DNA of 9,078 nt. It comes from Sideroxydans sp. Its GTDB lineage: Bacteria > Pseudomonadota > Gammaproteobacteria > Burkholderiales > Gallionellaceae. The DNA is taken from assembly GCA_030823965.1 (NCBI GenBank), contig JAVBYP010000165.1:1-9078 (forward strand). The letters are read 5' to 3'. Within the stretch, counting starts at the first letter, position 1; each line of letters starts with the position of its first letter. Positions 1 through 6,715 of the stretch are shown in pieces. The translations under genes and the position numbers were made by a program. Under the pieces are notes generated by a model that had not been told where the DNA came from, did no database searches, and saw nothing but the letters and a program-made list of their open reading frames with translations.

Positions 1-274
1 CAATAATTTGAGCGGAGAGATCATCAATCTAAAACAAGAAGTGGGCAGTGAGATCCTAGTGTTCGGCAGCCCCTCCGCCACGCATGCGCTGATGGCGGAA
101 GATCTCATCGACGAGTATTGGATATTCCTCAATCCCGTTCTACTTGGACAAGGCATCCCCTTATTCAAGAACATCAGAGACAGGACCAAGCTCAAACTGG
201 TCACGAGCAGAACCTTTGCATCGGGTGTGGTGTGCTTGCACTATGAAGTTGGTCGTCGCGCCGCAATCGAATAG
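1..274 (+). CDS. RibD C-terminal / dihydrofolate reductase-like protein, 5' partial
   Basis: This is the C-terminal end of a RibD_C/dihydrofolate-reductase-fold protein. The frame is open from base 2 to the TAG at 272-274, and the true start lies upstream. The visible part has a glycine-rich nucleotide-binding turn (ILVFGSPSATHALM) followed by the family's conserved C-terminal block (LIDEYWIFLNPVLLGQGIPLF) and a closing beta strand (GVVCLHYE). Full members are about 180-200 residues, so roughly half is missing. A TTG at base 8 is in frame but would cut through the fold, so it is not a credible start. Members of this family are NADPH-dependent reductases, but stand-alone proteins of this type usually have no proven substrate; they are neither the true folate enzyme nor the riboflavin enzyme by default. 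The stop is followed by the ribosome binding site of the next gene, which suggests co-transcription. Confidence 0.85.
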   Translation, partial: NNLSGEIINLKQEVGSEILVFGSPSATHALMAEDLIDEYWIFLNPVLLGQGIPLFKNIRDRTKLKLVTSRTFASGVVCLHYEVGRRAAIE

Positions 275-284
275 GGAGAACGCC

Positions 285-716
285 ATGCCATCACTACACT
301 TTTCCGTCACCATCCACGCACCAAAAGCACGGGTGCATCAACTCATGTTGGCAGATCAAACTTACCGCGAGTGGACATCCGCTTTTGCCGAAGGCTCAAG
401 CTACCAAGGCTCGTGGGAGAAGGGCGCAAAAATCCTGTTCGGTGATGGGCAGGGTTCAGGCATGAGTGCGCGCATCGCCGAACATCGCCCTGCCGAGTTC
501 GTTTCCATCGAGATGTTGTCTGAGGTGAAGAACGGAGTGCCCATTAAAGAACAGCAATGGCATGACGTGTTCGAGAACTACACTTTCACTGAGACGAATG
601 GCGTCACCACCCTACAGGTGGACATCACCACCATGCCCGATGAGTATGTGGATTTTATGAGCGAAAGTTGGCGCAAAGCCTTGGACAAGCTCAAGGCGAT
701 TTGCGAACACTCTTGA
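285..716 (+). CDS. SRPBCC (START-like) domain protein
   Basis: The product is a single-domain protein of 143 residues. The ATG at 285 is chosen because AGGGAG (273-278) sits 6 nt upstream and overlaps the stop of the previous gene. An in-frame ATG at 144 lies inside the previous coding region and has no such support. The sequence has the SRPBCC pattern: an opening strand (LHFSVTIHAPKARVHQLM), a W-containing loop (YREWTSAF), a strand-rich middle, a late strand near residues 110-125 (TLQVDITTMPDEY) and a long C-terminal helix (SWRKALDKLKAIC). The fold makes a deep hydrophobic cavity for small lipophilic ligands. No catalytic residues are fixed across the family, so the ligand cannot be named. 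A second SRPBCC protein follows 12 nt downstream, and the two may act together. Confidence 0.85.
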   Translation: MPSLHFSVTIHAPKARVHQLMLADQTYREWTSAFAEGSSYQGSWEKGAKILFGDGQGSGMSARIAEHRPAEFVSIEMLSEVKNGVPIKEQQWHDVFENYTFTETNGVTTLQVDITTMPDEYVDFMSESWRKALDKLKAICEHS

Positions 717-728
717 AAGGAGAACATC

Positions 729-1223
729 ATGGAAACACTCGACCCAAAACTAGACCTTTCGTTCGAACGTATCGTGGACGCTCCTAGAGAACTCATCTGG
801 AAAGCATGGACGACTCCTAAACATCTCATGCCATGGTTCTGTCCAGCGCCTTGGAGTGTCGTCGAGTGCGAGATCGATCTACGCCCTGGCGGTCGTTTCT
901 ACACTGTGATGCAATCACCAGAGGGCCAGCGATTCCCCGGTGATGGCTGCTATCTAGAGGTACTGGATAACACGAGACTGACATGGACGAATGCGCTGCT
1001 GCCCGATTTCCGCCCACTCGCAGCTATTGCACAAACAGAATCCACGGTCGACTTCAAGTTCACCGCGACCATCCAGTTGGAGACCCTCGGTACAGGTACA
1101 CGCTATATCGCCACCGTGCGTCACGGTGACGAAGCTGCCTGCAAGCAACATGCAGACATGGGCTTTTACGAAGGCTGGGGCATCGCACTGGATCAACTCA
1201 TCGCCTATACCAAAACGATGTGA
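729..1223 (+). CDS. SRPBCC/AHSA1 family protein
   Basis: The product is 164 residues and resembles the activator-of-Hsp90-ATPase-like (AHSA1) branch of the SRPBCC superfamily. Visible marks are the N-terminal block [22 protein letters not shown] with the WF pair after it, the conserved [12 protein letters not shown] turn near residues 46-57, the block [22 protein letters not shown] near 73-93, and a C-terminal helix ([16 protein letters not shown]). AAGGAGAA ends a few bases before the ATG, so the start is firm. In bacteria this branch is generally uncharacterised; despite the name it is not expected to activate an Hsp90. It differs clearly in sequence from the SRPBCC protein just upstream, so the pair is not a recent tandem duplication. 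Only 7 nt separate it from the next gene. Confidence 0.88.
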   Translation: METLDPKLDLSFERIVDAPRELIWKAWTTPKHLMPWFCPAPWSVVECEIDLRPGGRFYTVMQSPEGQRFPGDGCYLEVLDNTRLTWTNALLPDFRPLAAIAQTESTVDFKFTATIQLETLGTGTRYIATVRHGDEAACKQHADMGFYEGWGIALDQLIAYTKTM

Positions 1224-1230
1224 GAACGTG

Positions 1231-1602
1231 ATGAAAGCCGCTACAACCATACCCGCCAACATTGACGACTACATCGCCACCTTCCCACAAGAAGTGCAGG
1301 TGACACTCGAAATGCTAAGGCAGACGATACGCAAAGCCGCCCCCGATGCCACCGAGAAGATCAGCTATCAGATGCCGACCTTCTATCTGAACGGCAACCT
1401 CGTACATTTCACAGCGTTCAAAAAACACATCGGCTTCTATCCAGCCCCGAGCGGCATCAGTGAATTCAAAGATGAATTGGTGAAATACAAGACCTCGAAA
1501 GGTGCGATCCAATTTCCCATCGACTCGGCGTTACCCCACACACTGGTGAAGAAGATCGTGCAGTTCCGCGTCAAAGAGAATCTGGCTAAGAAACTCAAGT
1601 GA
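1231..1602 (+). CDS. DUF1801 family protein
   Basis: The product is 123 residues, the normal size of the DUF1801 (YdhG-like) family. The diagnostic segments are the opening IDDYIATFPQEVQVTLEMLRQTI, the central ISYQMPTFYLNGNLVHFTAFKKHIGFYP with its YxxPxF and FYP motifs, and the end GAIQFPIDSALPHTLVKKIVQFRV. The ATG at 1231 comes 7 nt after the previous stop and begins right at the family's N terminus; a GTG directly before it is an alternative. In-frame starts as far back as 991 lie inside the upstream gene and are rejected. Some members have a frataxin-like fold and are labelled iron chaperones, but the molecular role is not settled. The stop codon shares one base with the ATG of the next gene, a sign of translational coupling. 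Confidence 0.88.
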   Translation: MKAATTIPANIDDYIATFPQEVQVTLEMLRQTIRKAAPDATEKISYQMPTFYLNGNLVHFTAFKKHIGFYPAPSGISEFKDELVKYKTSKGAIQFPIDSALPHTLVKKIVQFRVKENLAKKLK

Positions 1603-1877
1603 TGGCTGCCAAAGTACACAGACTCGAAGACATCCCCAACATCGGCAGATCCATCGCGGGGGATCTGCACTCGCTTGGGATCCACTCGCCTAAAGAACTC
1701 GCCACACTCGATCCGTTGCAAACTTATCTTTTACTCTGCGACAGTATGGGCAAGCGTCACGACCCGTGCGTGCTGTATACCTTGATGGCGGCCAAACATT
1801 ATCTGGAAAGTGGCGAATCCATCCCATGGTGGAAATTCACCCAAGCTGGAAAAGACCTTCTTAGAACCGTGAAATGA
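1602..1877 (+). CDS. Helix-hairpin-helix protein, Cdd1 (pathogenicity locus) type
   Basis: The product is 91 residues. The N-terminal half is a helix-hairpin-helix of the type that binds nucleic acid backbone (LEDIPNIGRSIAGDLHSLGI, then SPKELATLDP). The C-terminal half has the marks of the Cdd1 family: MGKRHDPCVLYTLMAAKHYLE, with H53, D54, P55 and C56, and the closing SIPWWKFT. Such proteins are often annotated as Cdd1 or 'mitomycin resistance' proteins, but no reaction is established. The ATG at 1602 overlaps the preceding TGA (sequence TGATG); a GTG one codon earlier is also possible. It is the last member of the closely packed five-gene run. DNA binding is inferred from the motif only. Confidence 0.85.
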   Translation: MAAKVHRLEDIPNIGRSIAGDLHSLGIHSPKELATLDPLQTYLLLCDSMGKRHDPCVLYTLMAAKHYLESGESIPWWKFTQAGKDLLRTVK

Positions 1878-1942
1878 ACTCTATGGTTGAATCTCGGTCA
1901 GTCGGCTACAGTTTCACTTATCAACCCACTAGGAACTTCACG

Positions 1943-3382
1943 ATGAACTTCAAAAAGTCTTCTCTCGCTTTGCTGATCAGTTGCGCCTTCTCCTCGGGTG
2001 CAATCGCTGCCGATGAGATTCGCAGCACACTCAAAGAACAGCAATCTGTTGCGGTCACCATCTACAACGGCGACCTCGCCCTAGTGAAAGACCAGCGCAA
2101 AGTGAAGTTGCAGAATGGTCTGAACGACCTCGCCTTACGTGATGTCAGCGCGCAGATACGTCCCGAGACAGCACTGTTGCGCAGCATCAGCCATACAGGG
2201 AGTTTCTCCACATTGGAGCAGAATTTCGATTTCGACTTGCTCACCCCGGAGAAACTGTTGGAGAAGTATGTCGGAAAGAACGTGCTAGTGGTGAAGACCC
2301 ATCCGACCACGGGGGCTGAGACTTCTGAGCAAGCCACCGTGCTTTCTGCCAACAATGGCGTGGTACTGAAGATCGGCAACCGTATCGAGACCGGCATCCC
2401 CGGTCGCATCGTATATGCCGATGTACCTGCCAACCTGCGCGACCGCCCTACTCTGGTCACTAGGCTCAACAACAAAACTGCCGCCGAGCAGACCATCGAA
2501 CTTAGCTACCTCACCGGTGGTTTGGACTGGAAGGCTGACTATGTCGCAGAATTAAGTCCCAAAGAAGACAGCCTTGATCTATCCGGCTGGGTGACGCTCT
2601 CCAACACCAGTGGTGCGACTTACAACAATGCAAAACTGCAATTGGTGGCTGGCGATGTGAACCGTGTTCAGCAATACGTACGACCAATGGTGAAAGCGAT
2701 GCGCGCAGAGGTAATGATGGCTGACGCTTCCGCACCCATGACCGAAGAATCCCTGCTCGAATATCACCTCTACACACTTGACCGCCCTACCACCATCGCC
2801 GAGAACCAGACCAAACAAGTGGCATTGCTTTCTGCCAGCGGCGTACCCGCACGTAAAGAACTGTTGCTACGCGGCGCAGATTATTACTACAGCAGCAGCT
2901 ATGGCGACCTCGGGCAGAAGATGAAGGTGAGCGTGTTCGTCGAGTTCGACAACAAGGAAGCCGCCAAGATGGGCATGCCCTTACCTAAAGGCACGATGCG
3001 TGTGTACAAAAAAGATAGCCAAGGCAACGCTCAGTTCGTAGGCGAAGACCACATCGACCACACGCCGAAGAACGAGACCGTGCGTCTGAAATTGGGTGAA
3101 GCCTTCGACGTGACCGCCGACAAGAAGCAGACCGATTTCAAAACACTACCGCGCCCCTCAAAAGGCAACAGCGCATTCGAGAGCGCCTATGAGATCGTGT
3201 TGAAGAACGCGAAGAAAGAACGTGTGACCGTCACCGTACAAGAACCTATCCCTGCCGACTGGAAGATCATGAGCGAGAGCCATGCCAGCAGCAAAGCGAC
3301 CAGCAACACTGCGGTGTGGAAGATCGACATCCCCGCCGAAGGCAAGACGACGCTGAGCTATCGCGTGCAAGTGAAATATTGA
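1943..3382 (+). CDS. Secreted DUF4139 domain protein
   Basis: The product is 479 residues from the ATG at 1943. That start is preferred because it opens a typical Sec signal peptide (MNFKKSSLALLISCAFSSGAIA, cleavage expected after A22) and has AGGA 8 nt upstream. Starting at the in-frame ATG at 1874, which overlaps the stop of the previous gene, would place 23 polar residues in front of the signal and is less likely. The mature protein is rich in beta strands. It begins with a region on stress-like 'VAVTIYNGDLALVKDQR', has the conserved GGLDWKADYVAEL segment around W196, and ends with the strand-rich DUF4139 C terminus (EIVLKNAKKERVTVTVQEPIPADWKI, ending SYRVQVKY). It should be periplasmic or exported. 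The family has no established biochemical function. A short 22-nt gap leads to the next gene. Confidence 0.9.
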   Translation: MNFKKSSLALLISCAFSSGAIAADEIRSTLKEQQSVAVTIYNGDLALVKDQRKVKLQNGLNDLALRDVSAQIRPETALLRSISHTGSFSTLEQNFDFDLLTPEKLLEKYVGKNVLVVKTHPTTGAETSEQATVLSANNGVVLKIGNRIETGIPGRIVYADVPANLRDRPTLVTRLNNKTAAEQTIELSYLTGGLDWKADYVAELSPKEDSLDLSGWVTLSNTSGATYNNAKLQLVAGDVNRVQQYVRPMVKAMRAEVMMADASAPMTEESLLEYHLYTLDRPTTIAENQTKQVALLSASGVPARKELLLRGADYYYSSSYGDLGQKMKVSVFVEFDNKEAAKMGMPLPKGTMRVYKKDSQGNAQFVGEDHIDHTPKNETVRLKLGEAFDVTADKKQTDFKTLPRPSKGNSAFESAYEIVLKNAKKERVTVTVQEPIPADWKIMSESHASSKATSNTAVWKIDIPAEGKTTLSYRVQVKY

Positions 3383-3404
3383 TCCACGAAAGGACGAGCC
3401 CCTC

Positions 3405-4079
3405 ATGTTCACAAAAGCCACTTTGAGTTTTCTGGACGAACTTGCCGCCAATAACAACAAAGCATGGTTCGAAGAAAATAAGCCGCGTTATGAAGCTCTG
3501 GTGCGCGAGCCTGCTTTCGACTTCATCGAAGCGATGGAACCTGCGCTCAAGTCCTTCGCCCCGAAGTTCCGCGCAGAACCAAAGAAGGTCGGCGGTTCAC
3601 TGATGCGAGTGTTCCGGGACACGCGTTTCTCGCGCGACAAGACACCATACAAGACCAACATCGGAATCCAGTTCCGCCATGCACTCGGCAAAGATATTCA
3701 CGCTCCCGGCTTCTACGTGCACATCGCTACCGACGAATGTTTCTTGGCAGTAGGGAGTTGGCATCCCGAAGCCGAACAGCTCGGAAAGTATCGCGATCTC
3801 ATCGCCAAAAAACCGGAGAAATGGTTCGCCGCCAAGAACGACAAGACATTCACTGCGCAATGGGAGATGTGGGGCGATAGCCTGACCCGCCCACCACGCG
3901 GCTACGATATAAACCATCCCGCTATCGAGGATATAAAGCGCAAAGACTTCGTCGCAATGACACCGCTGACGCTCAAACAAGTCACAAGTAAAGACTTGGT
4001 CGAATTAGCTGAAGCACGCTTCATCGAAACCAAGCCCTTGATGAAGTTCCTATGTGAAGCGCTCGAAGTGCCCTATTGA
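3405..4079 (+). CDS. DUF2461 domain protein (TIGR02453 family)
   Basis: The product is 224 residues, the usual length for this family. It starts with the typical FLDELAANNNKAWFEENKPRYEALVREP segment and carries the signature RVFRDTRFSRDKTPYKTNIG at residues 68-87, followed by GFYVHIATDECFLAVGSWHPEAEQLGKYRDLI. The end (DLVELAEARFIETKPLMKFL) also fits. No signal peptide or membrane segment is visible, so it should be cytoplasmic. The start is supported by AAAGGA about 10 nt upstream. The family is widespread in bacteria and fungi and remains uncharacterised, so no reaction can be assigned. It sits 22 nt after the DUF4139 gene and may share its transcript, but the two proteins act in different compartments, so a common job is not implied. 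Confidence 0.9.
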   Translation: MFTKATLSFLDELAANNNKAWFEENKPRYEALVREPAFDFIEAMEPALKSFAPKFRAEPKKVGGSLMRVFRDTRFSRDKTPYKTNIGIQFRHALGKDIHAPGFYVHIATDECFLAVGSWHPEAEQLGKYRDLIAKKPEKWFAAKNDKTFTAQWEMWGDSLTRPPRGYDINHPAIEDIKRKDFVAMTPLTLKQVTSKDLVELAEARFIETKPLMKFLCEALEVPY

Positions 4080-4178
4080 AGATCAATAACGAGTTCTGCT
4101 TGCATTCTCCATACTAGCCGCCCAGAATCCAAGTGTAGCTCCGCAACATTCCGCTATTACCTTTTTAGGAGAACGATC

Positions 4179-4250
4179 ATGGCAAAAGGACAACAGCGCA
4201 AGAACAAAGAAGTTAAGAAACCAAAGAAGAAACCTACACCCGCTATCTAA
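4179..4250 (+). CDS. Conserved lysine-rich microprotein, 23 residues
   Basis: A short reading frame begins with MAKGQQRKNKEVKKPKKK and ends with PTPAI and a TAA stop. AGGAGAA ends 6 nt before the ATG, one of the best ribosome binding sites in the window. Ten of the 23 residues are K or R and there are no hydrophobic segments, so it is probably disordered and binds nucleic acid or another polyanion. The opening MAKGQ-R-NKE-KKPKK matches, from memory, a family of tiny basic proteins found in many proteobacteria, always annotated as hypothetical. It lies alone between the DUF2461 gene (99 nt upstream) and the cyclase gene (134 nt downstream). Function is unknown, and a ribosome- or RNA-associated role is only a guess. 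Confidence 0.7.
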   Translation: MAKGQQRKNKEVKKPKKKPTPAI

Positions 4251-4355
4251 GCAAAATAGTTGGCAGGGTTCGTTTACCCAAAGGTTGGCCATTGCTTGCG
4301 GCTTCAAGGTGAATAGAACATCTAATTGGCTGAACTTTACGCCATGCTCGCTCAA

Positions 4356-4374
4356 CGACTTATTTCATAAGTTG
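4356..4374. repeat. Imperfect dyad just before the cyclase start codon
   Basis: CGACTTAT and ATAAGTTG flank the 3-nt centre TTC; the inner six pairs (ACTTAT/ATAAGT) are perfect and one outer pair is G-T. It ends 10 nt before the ATG at 4385, where a ribosome binding site would be expected; no clear Shine-Dalgarno sequence is present there. It could be an operator or a weak leader hairpin. A dyad of this size can occur by chance. Confidence 0.35.
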
Positions 4375-4384
4375 CACATACCAA

Positions 4385-6586
4385 ATGTCTTTGGATCGCC
4401 ACAAAAAGATTCACGACCTACTTGATGAGTACCTTGAAATGTACTCATCAAGGGACGATTTGTTGACGACACGTTTCAGTGAGAATTTCAGCGGCTACAC
4501 GGGTAGTGGAGATTTCCTAGTAAAAGATACTGGCGCGTGGATCAAGATAACCCGACAGGATTTTTCACAGGTTCCTGGACGGATCCGTTTAGAGATTCTG
4601 GATAGATCATTGCAGGAGCTCAGCCATGACATCGTAGTGGCCACTGCATTTTTTCATATCCACTTACCAATGGTAGACACAACACTGTCGAACGAAGTTG
4701 CTCGGCTAGTGCTGATCTTTCGTCTCGAACAAGAGGATTGGAAGATCGTGCACAGTGGCATCTCCATACCCTACCAACATGCCGCCAAGAACGGCGAGGT
4801 TTATCCACTCAAAAGTTTGTTAGAACAAAATAGCGCCTTAGCAGCACTTGTAGAGAAACGAACTCATGCATTGCATGAAAGCGAAGCGCTCTACCGCCAA
4901 CTTTCTGAAGACTCTTTGGATGTGCATTGGAAGATGGATGCAAATCTATACATGACTTACATCAGCCCTTCAGACGAACATCTGCGCGGATTCAAAGCGG
5001 AAGAGGTGATAGGGCATCATGCTTTTGAAATGTTCACAGATGAGGGAATTGAAGTTGTAAAAAAGATAATGCATCAAAGGGCGGTATCTGAAATACCTGC
5101 TGCAAAGTTCGGATTTATCACTTTTGAGGTTGAGCATCGTTGCAAGGATGGCCGGCTCATATGGGGAGAGGTGTTTTCAAAGCCCGACCGAGACACGCAG
5201 GGTGTAATTACTGGCTACCACGGTATCACTCGCGAGATCACCAAACGCAAGCTGACTGAATTGGCATTGATTCGCTCAGAGACAAAGTTTAGAACGCTAT
5301 TCGACACTACTGCGGATGCAGTATTGATGCTAGATGAAAATGGATTTTTTGATGGTAACAAAGCCGCACTGAAGCTGTTTGGTTTGAAGTCGATTGAAGA
5401 GTTGAGCAATTATCAACCAGCCGATCTCTCTCCTCCAATCCAACCCTGCGGTACTGATTCACTATCGCTTGCAAAGCAGTACATCGATACGGCTACTCAA
5501 AATGGAAGCGAACGATTCGTTTGGGTGCATAAGCGTGTGGATTCTGGAAAGACGTTCATATGCGACATTTTGCTCAGCTCAATGGTGATCGATGGCCGCT
5601 CGCTACTTCAGGCAACTCTTAGAGATATATCTAAGCAAAAGGAGATCGAAGACAGGATCGGGTTCATGGCAAATCATGACCGGCTGACCGAATTGCCTAA
5701 TCGTGAATTATTCTATGACCGACTTTCGCAAGCCATCTCACAAGCCAGAAGAAGAGACGAGGGCATTGCACTGCTCTTTTTGGATCTGGATGGCTTTAAG
5801 CCTATCAATGACTCGTATGGGCATGAGGCAGGAGACGTCGTATTAAAGGTGATAGCAAAACGACTACAAGAATGTGTACGAGACATGGATACAGTTGCCC
5901 GTATGGGCGGCGATGAATTTGCCATCATTTCAACCCCAGTCAAAAGTCGAACCGATGCAGAAATTGTTGCTCGAAAGATAATCGACAGCGTTGCCGAAGT
6001 GATCCAGATTGGTCCGATTCACTCCTGCGTCGTCGGTGTCAGTATCGGAATTGCCCTCTACCCTGACAATGGTGCAGAGATCGATATATTGATGAGCGTT
6101 GCGGACGCTGCTATGTATGAGAGCAAAGCGGCTGGAAAGAACACGTTCACAATTTCGAAATCAGTAAATTCTCACTACGAACCAGATGAACCTTGGATAC
6201 GCCCAGACGAAATCCCAACTCTTGGTCTGCAAATCGTGGATGAACAGCACGTGAAGATAGTGCGCATGTTAAACATGCTGAATGAAGCCATTAAACACAA
6301 CAAACCCGCGACACAATTGCTGCAGTTGCTTGAGGAATTGATCAGCTTCACTGAATACCATTTTGAGACTGAGGAACGACTCATGCGTGAATGCGGTTAC
6401 CCTGAAGAGGTCGAGCATCAAAACGTTCACGAACATTTACTCCATGAAGTCCACTATCTGAAAGCACGGTTTGCTCAAGGTGGCGAGTTGGTTCTATTGC
6501 AAAGATTGAAAGATTGGTTTGCTTTGCATATCGTGAGCTCGGACAAGGCACTTGCAGAATATATTCAGCAACAAAGCGCAAAATAA
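4385..6586 (+). CDS. NTF2-like/PAS/PAS diguanylate cyclase with C-terminal bacteriohemerythrin domain
   Basis: The product is 733 residues and appears soluble. Order of domains: an NTF2/SnoaL-like domain (about 5-140), a short helical linker (about 148-168), PAS 1 (about 170-285, ending GYHGITREITKRK), PAS 2 (about 295-418), a GGDEF domain (about 428-590) and a hemerythrin domain (about 610-730). The cyclase looks active: DRLTELPNR at 432-440, FLDLDGFKPIND at 465-476 and GGDEF at 508-512. The RxxD inhibitory site (RDMD, 499-502) is present, so product feedback is expected. The hemerythrin domain keeps all seven di-iron ligands: H622, H659, E663, H678, H682, H715 and D720. There is no EAL domain. 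The protein should make cyclic-di-GMP from GTP under control of O2 or redox state. The ATG at 4385 is the only reasonable start, but its ribosome binding site is poor. Confidence 0.93.
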   Translation: MSLDRHKKIHDLLDEYLEMYSSRDDLLTTRFSENFSGYTGSGDFLVKDTGAWIKITRQDFSQVPGRIRLEILDRSLQELSHDIVVATAFFHIHLPMVDTTLSNEVARLVLIFRLEQEDWKIVHSGISIPYQHAAKNGEVYPLKSLLEQNSALAALVEKRTHALHESEALYRQLSEDSLDVHWKMDANLYMTYISPSDEHLRGFKAEEVIGHHAFEMFTDEGIEVVKKIMHQRAVSEIPAAKFGFITFEVEHRCKDGRLIWGEVFSKPDRDTQGVITGYHGITREITKRKLTELALIRSETKFRTLFDTTADAVLMLDENGFFDGNKAALKLFGLKSIEELSNYQPADLSPPIQPCGTDSLSLAKQYIDTATQNGSERFVWVHKRVDSGKTFICDILLSSMVIDGRSLLQATLRDISKQKEIEDRIGFMANHDRLTELPNRELFYDRLSQAISQARRRDEGIALLFLDLDGFKPINDSYGHEAGDVVLKVIAKRLQECVRDMDTVARMGGDEFAIISTPVKSRTDAEIVARKIIDSVAEVIQIGPIHSCVVGVSIGIALYPDNGAEIDILMSVADAAMYESKAAGKNTFTISKSVNSHYEPDEPWIRPDEIPTLGLQIVDEQHVKIVRMLNMLNEAIKHNKPATQLLQLLEELISFTEYHFETEERLMRECGYPEEVEHQNVHEHLLHEVHYLKARFAQGGELVLLQRLKDWFALHIVSSDKALAEYIQQQSAK
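4421..4452. repeat. Perfect 12-bp inverted repeat within the cyclase gene start
   Basis: CTTGATGAGTAC at 4421-4432 and its exact reverse complement GTACTCATCAAG at 4441-4452 are separated by 8 nt (CTTGAAAT). It covers codons 13-23 of the diguanylate cyclase gene. In the mRNA it would form a stable 12-bp stem about 36 nt after the start codon. It has no U-tract, so it is not an intrinsic terminator. A translational control hairpin or a protein-binding dyad are the two plausible readings. Confidence 0.6.
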
Positions 6587-6590
6587 CTAA

Positions 6591-6605
6591 GTAGAAGCAT
6601 TCTAC
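6591..6605. repeat. Small hairpin after the cyclase gene
   Basis: GTAGAA and TTCTAC form a perfect 6-bp stem with loop GCA, beginning 5 nt after the stop codon. There is no following run of T, so an intrinsic terminator is doubtful. It may protect the 3' end of the transcript or may be chance. Confidence 0.25.
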
Positions 6606-6715
6606 GATTGCATCATTTCAAACAGTTCGGCTGGTTAAGATTTATTGAAGATGCGGATGCAGGTCCACGCCACATCACCTTCACTATCAGCTAGATGACT
6701 TAGAAAGGAACAGCC

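Noticed and set aside
144..284. Longer N terminus for the first SRPBCC protein
   Set aside because: It lies within the RibD_C coding region in another frame; the ATG at 285 has a strong ribosome binding site and starts at the domain's first strand.
991..1230. Longer N terminus for the DUF1801 protein
   Set aside because: It lies inside the AHSA1-like gene, and the extra 80 residues look like an out-of-frame translation rich in S, P and R. The family starts at 1231.
1645..1668. Perfect 8-bp inverted repeat GCAGATCC/GGATCTGC in the HhH gene
   Set aside because: An 8-bp dyad with a short loop is expected about once by chance in a window this size, and it has no position-specific reason.
2062..2818. 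Overlapping - strand frames opposite the DUF4139 gene
   Set aside because: They are shadows of a well-supported coding region: biased in S and R, with no domain features and no start signals.
4083..4355. A 90-codon - strand reading frame opposite the microprotein
   Set aside because: It has no recognisable motif. The + strand frame at 4179 has a near-ideal ribosome binding site and a family-like sequence.
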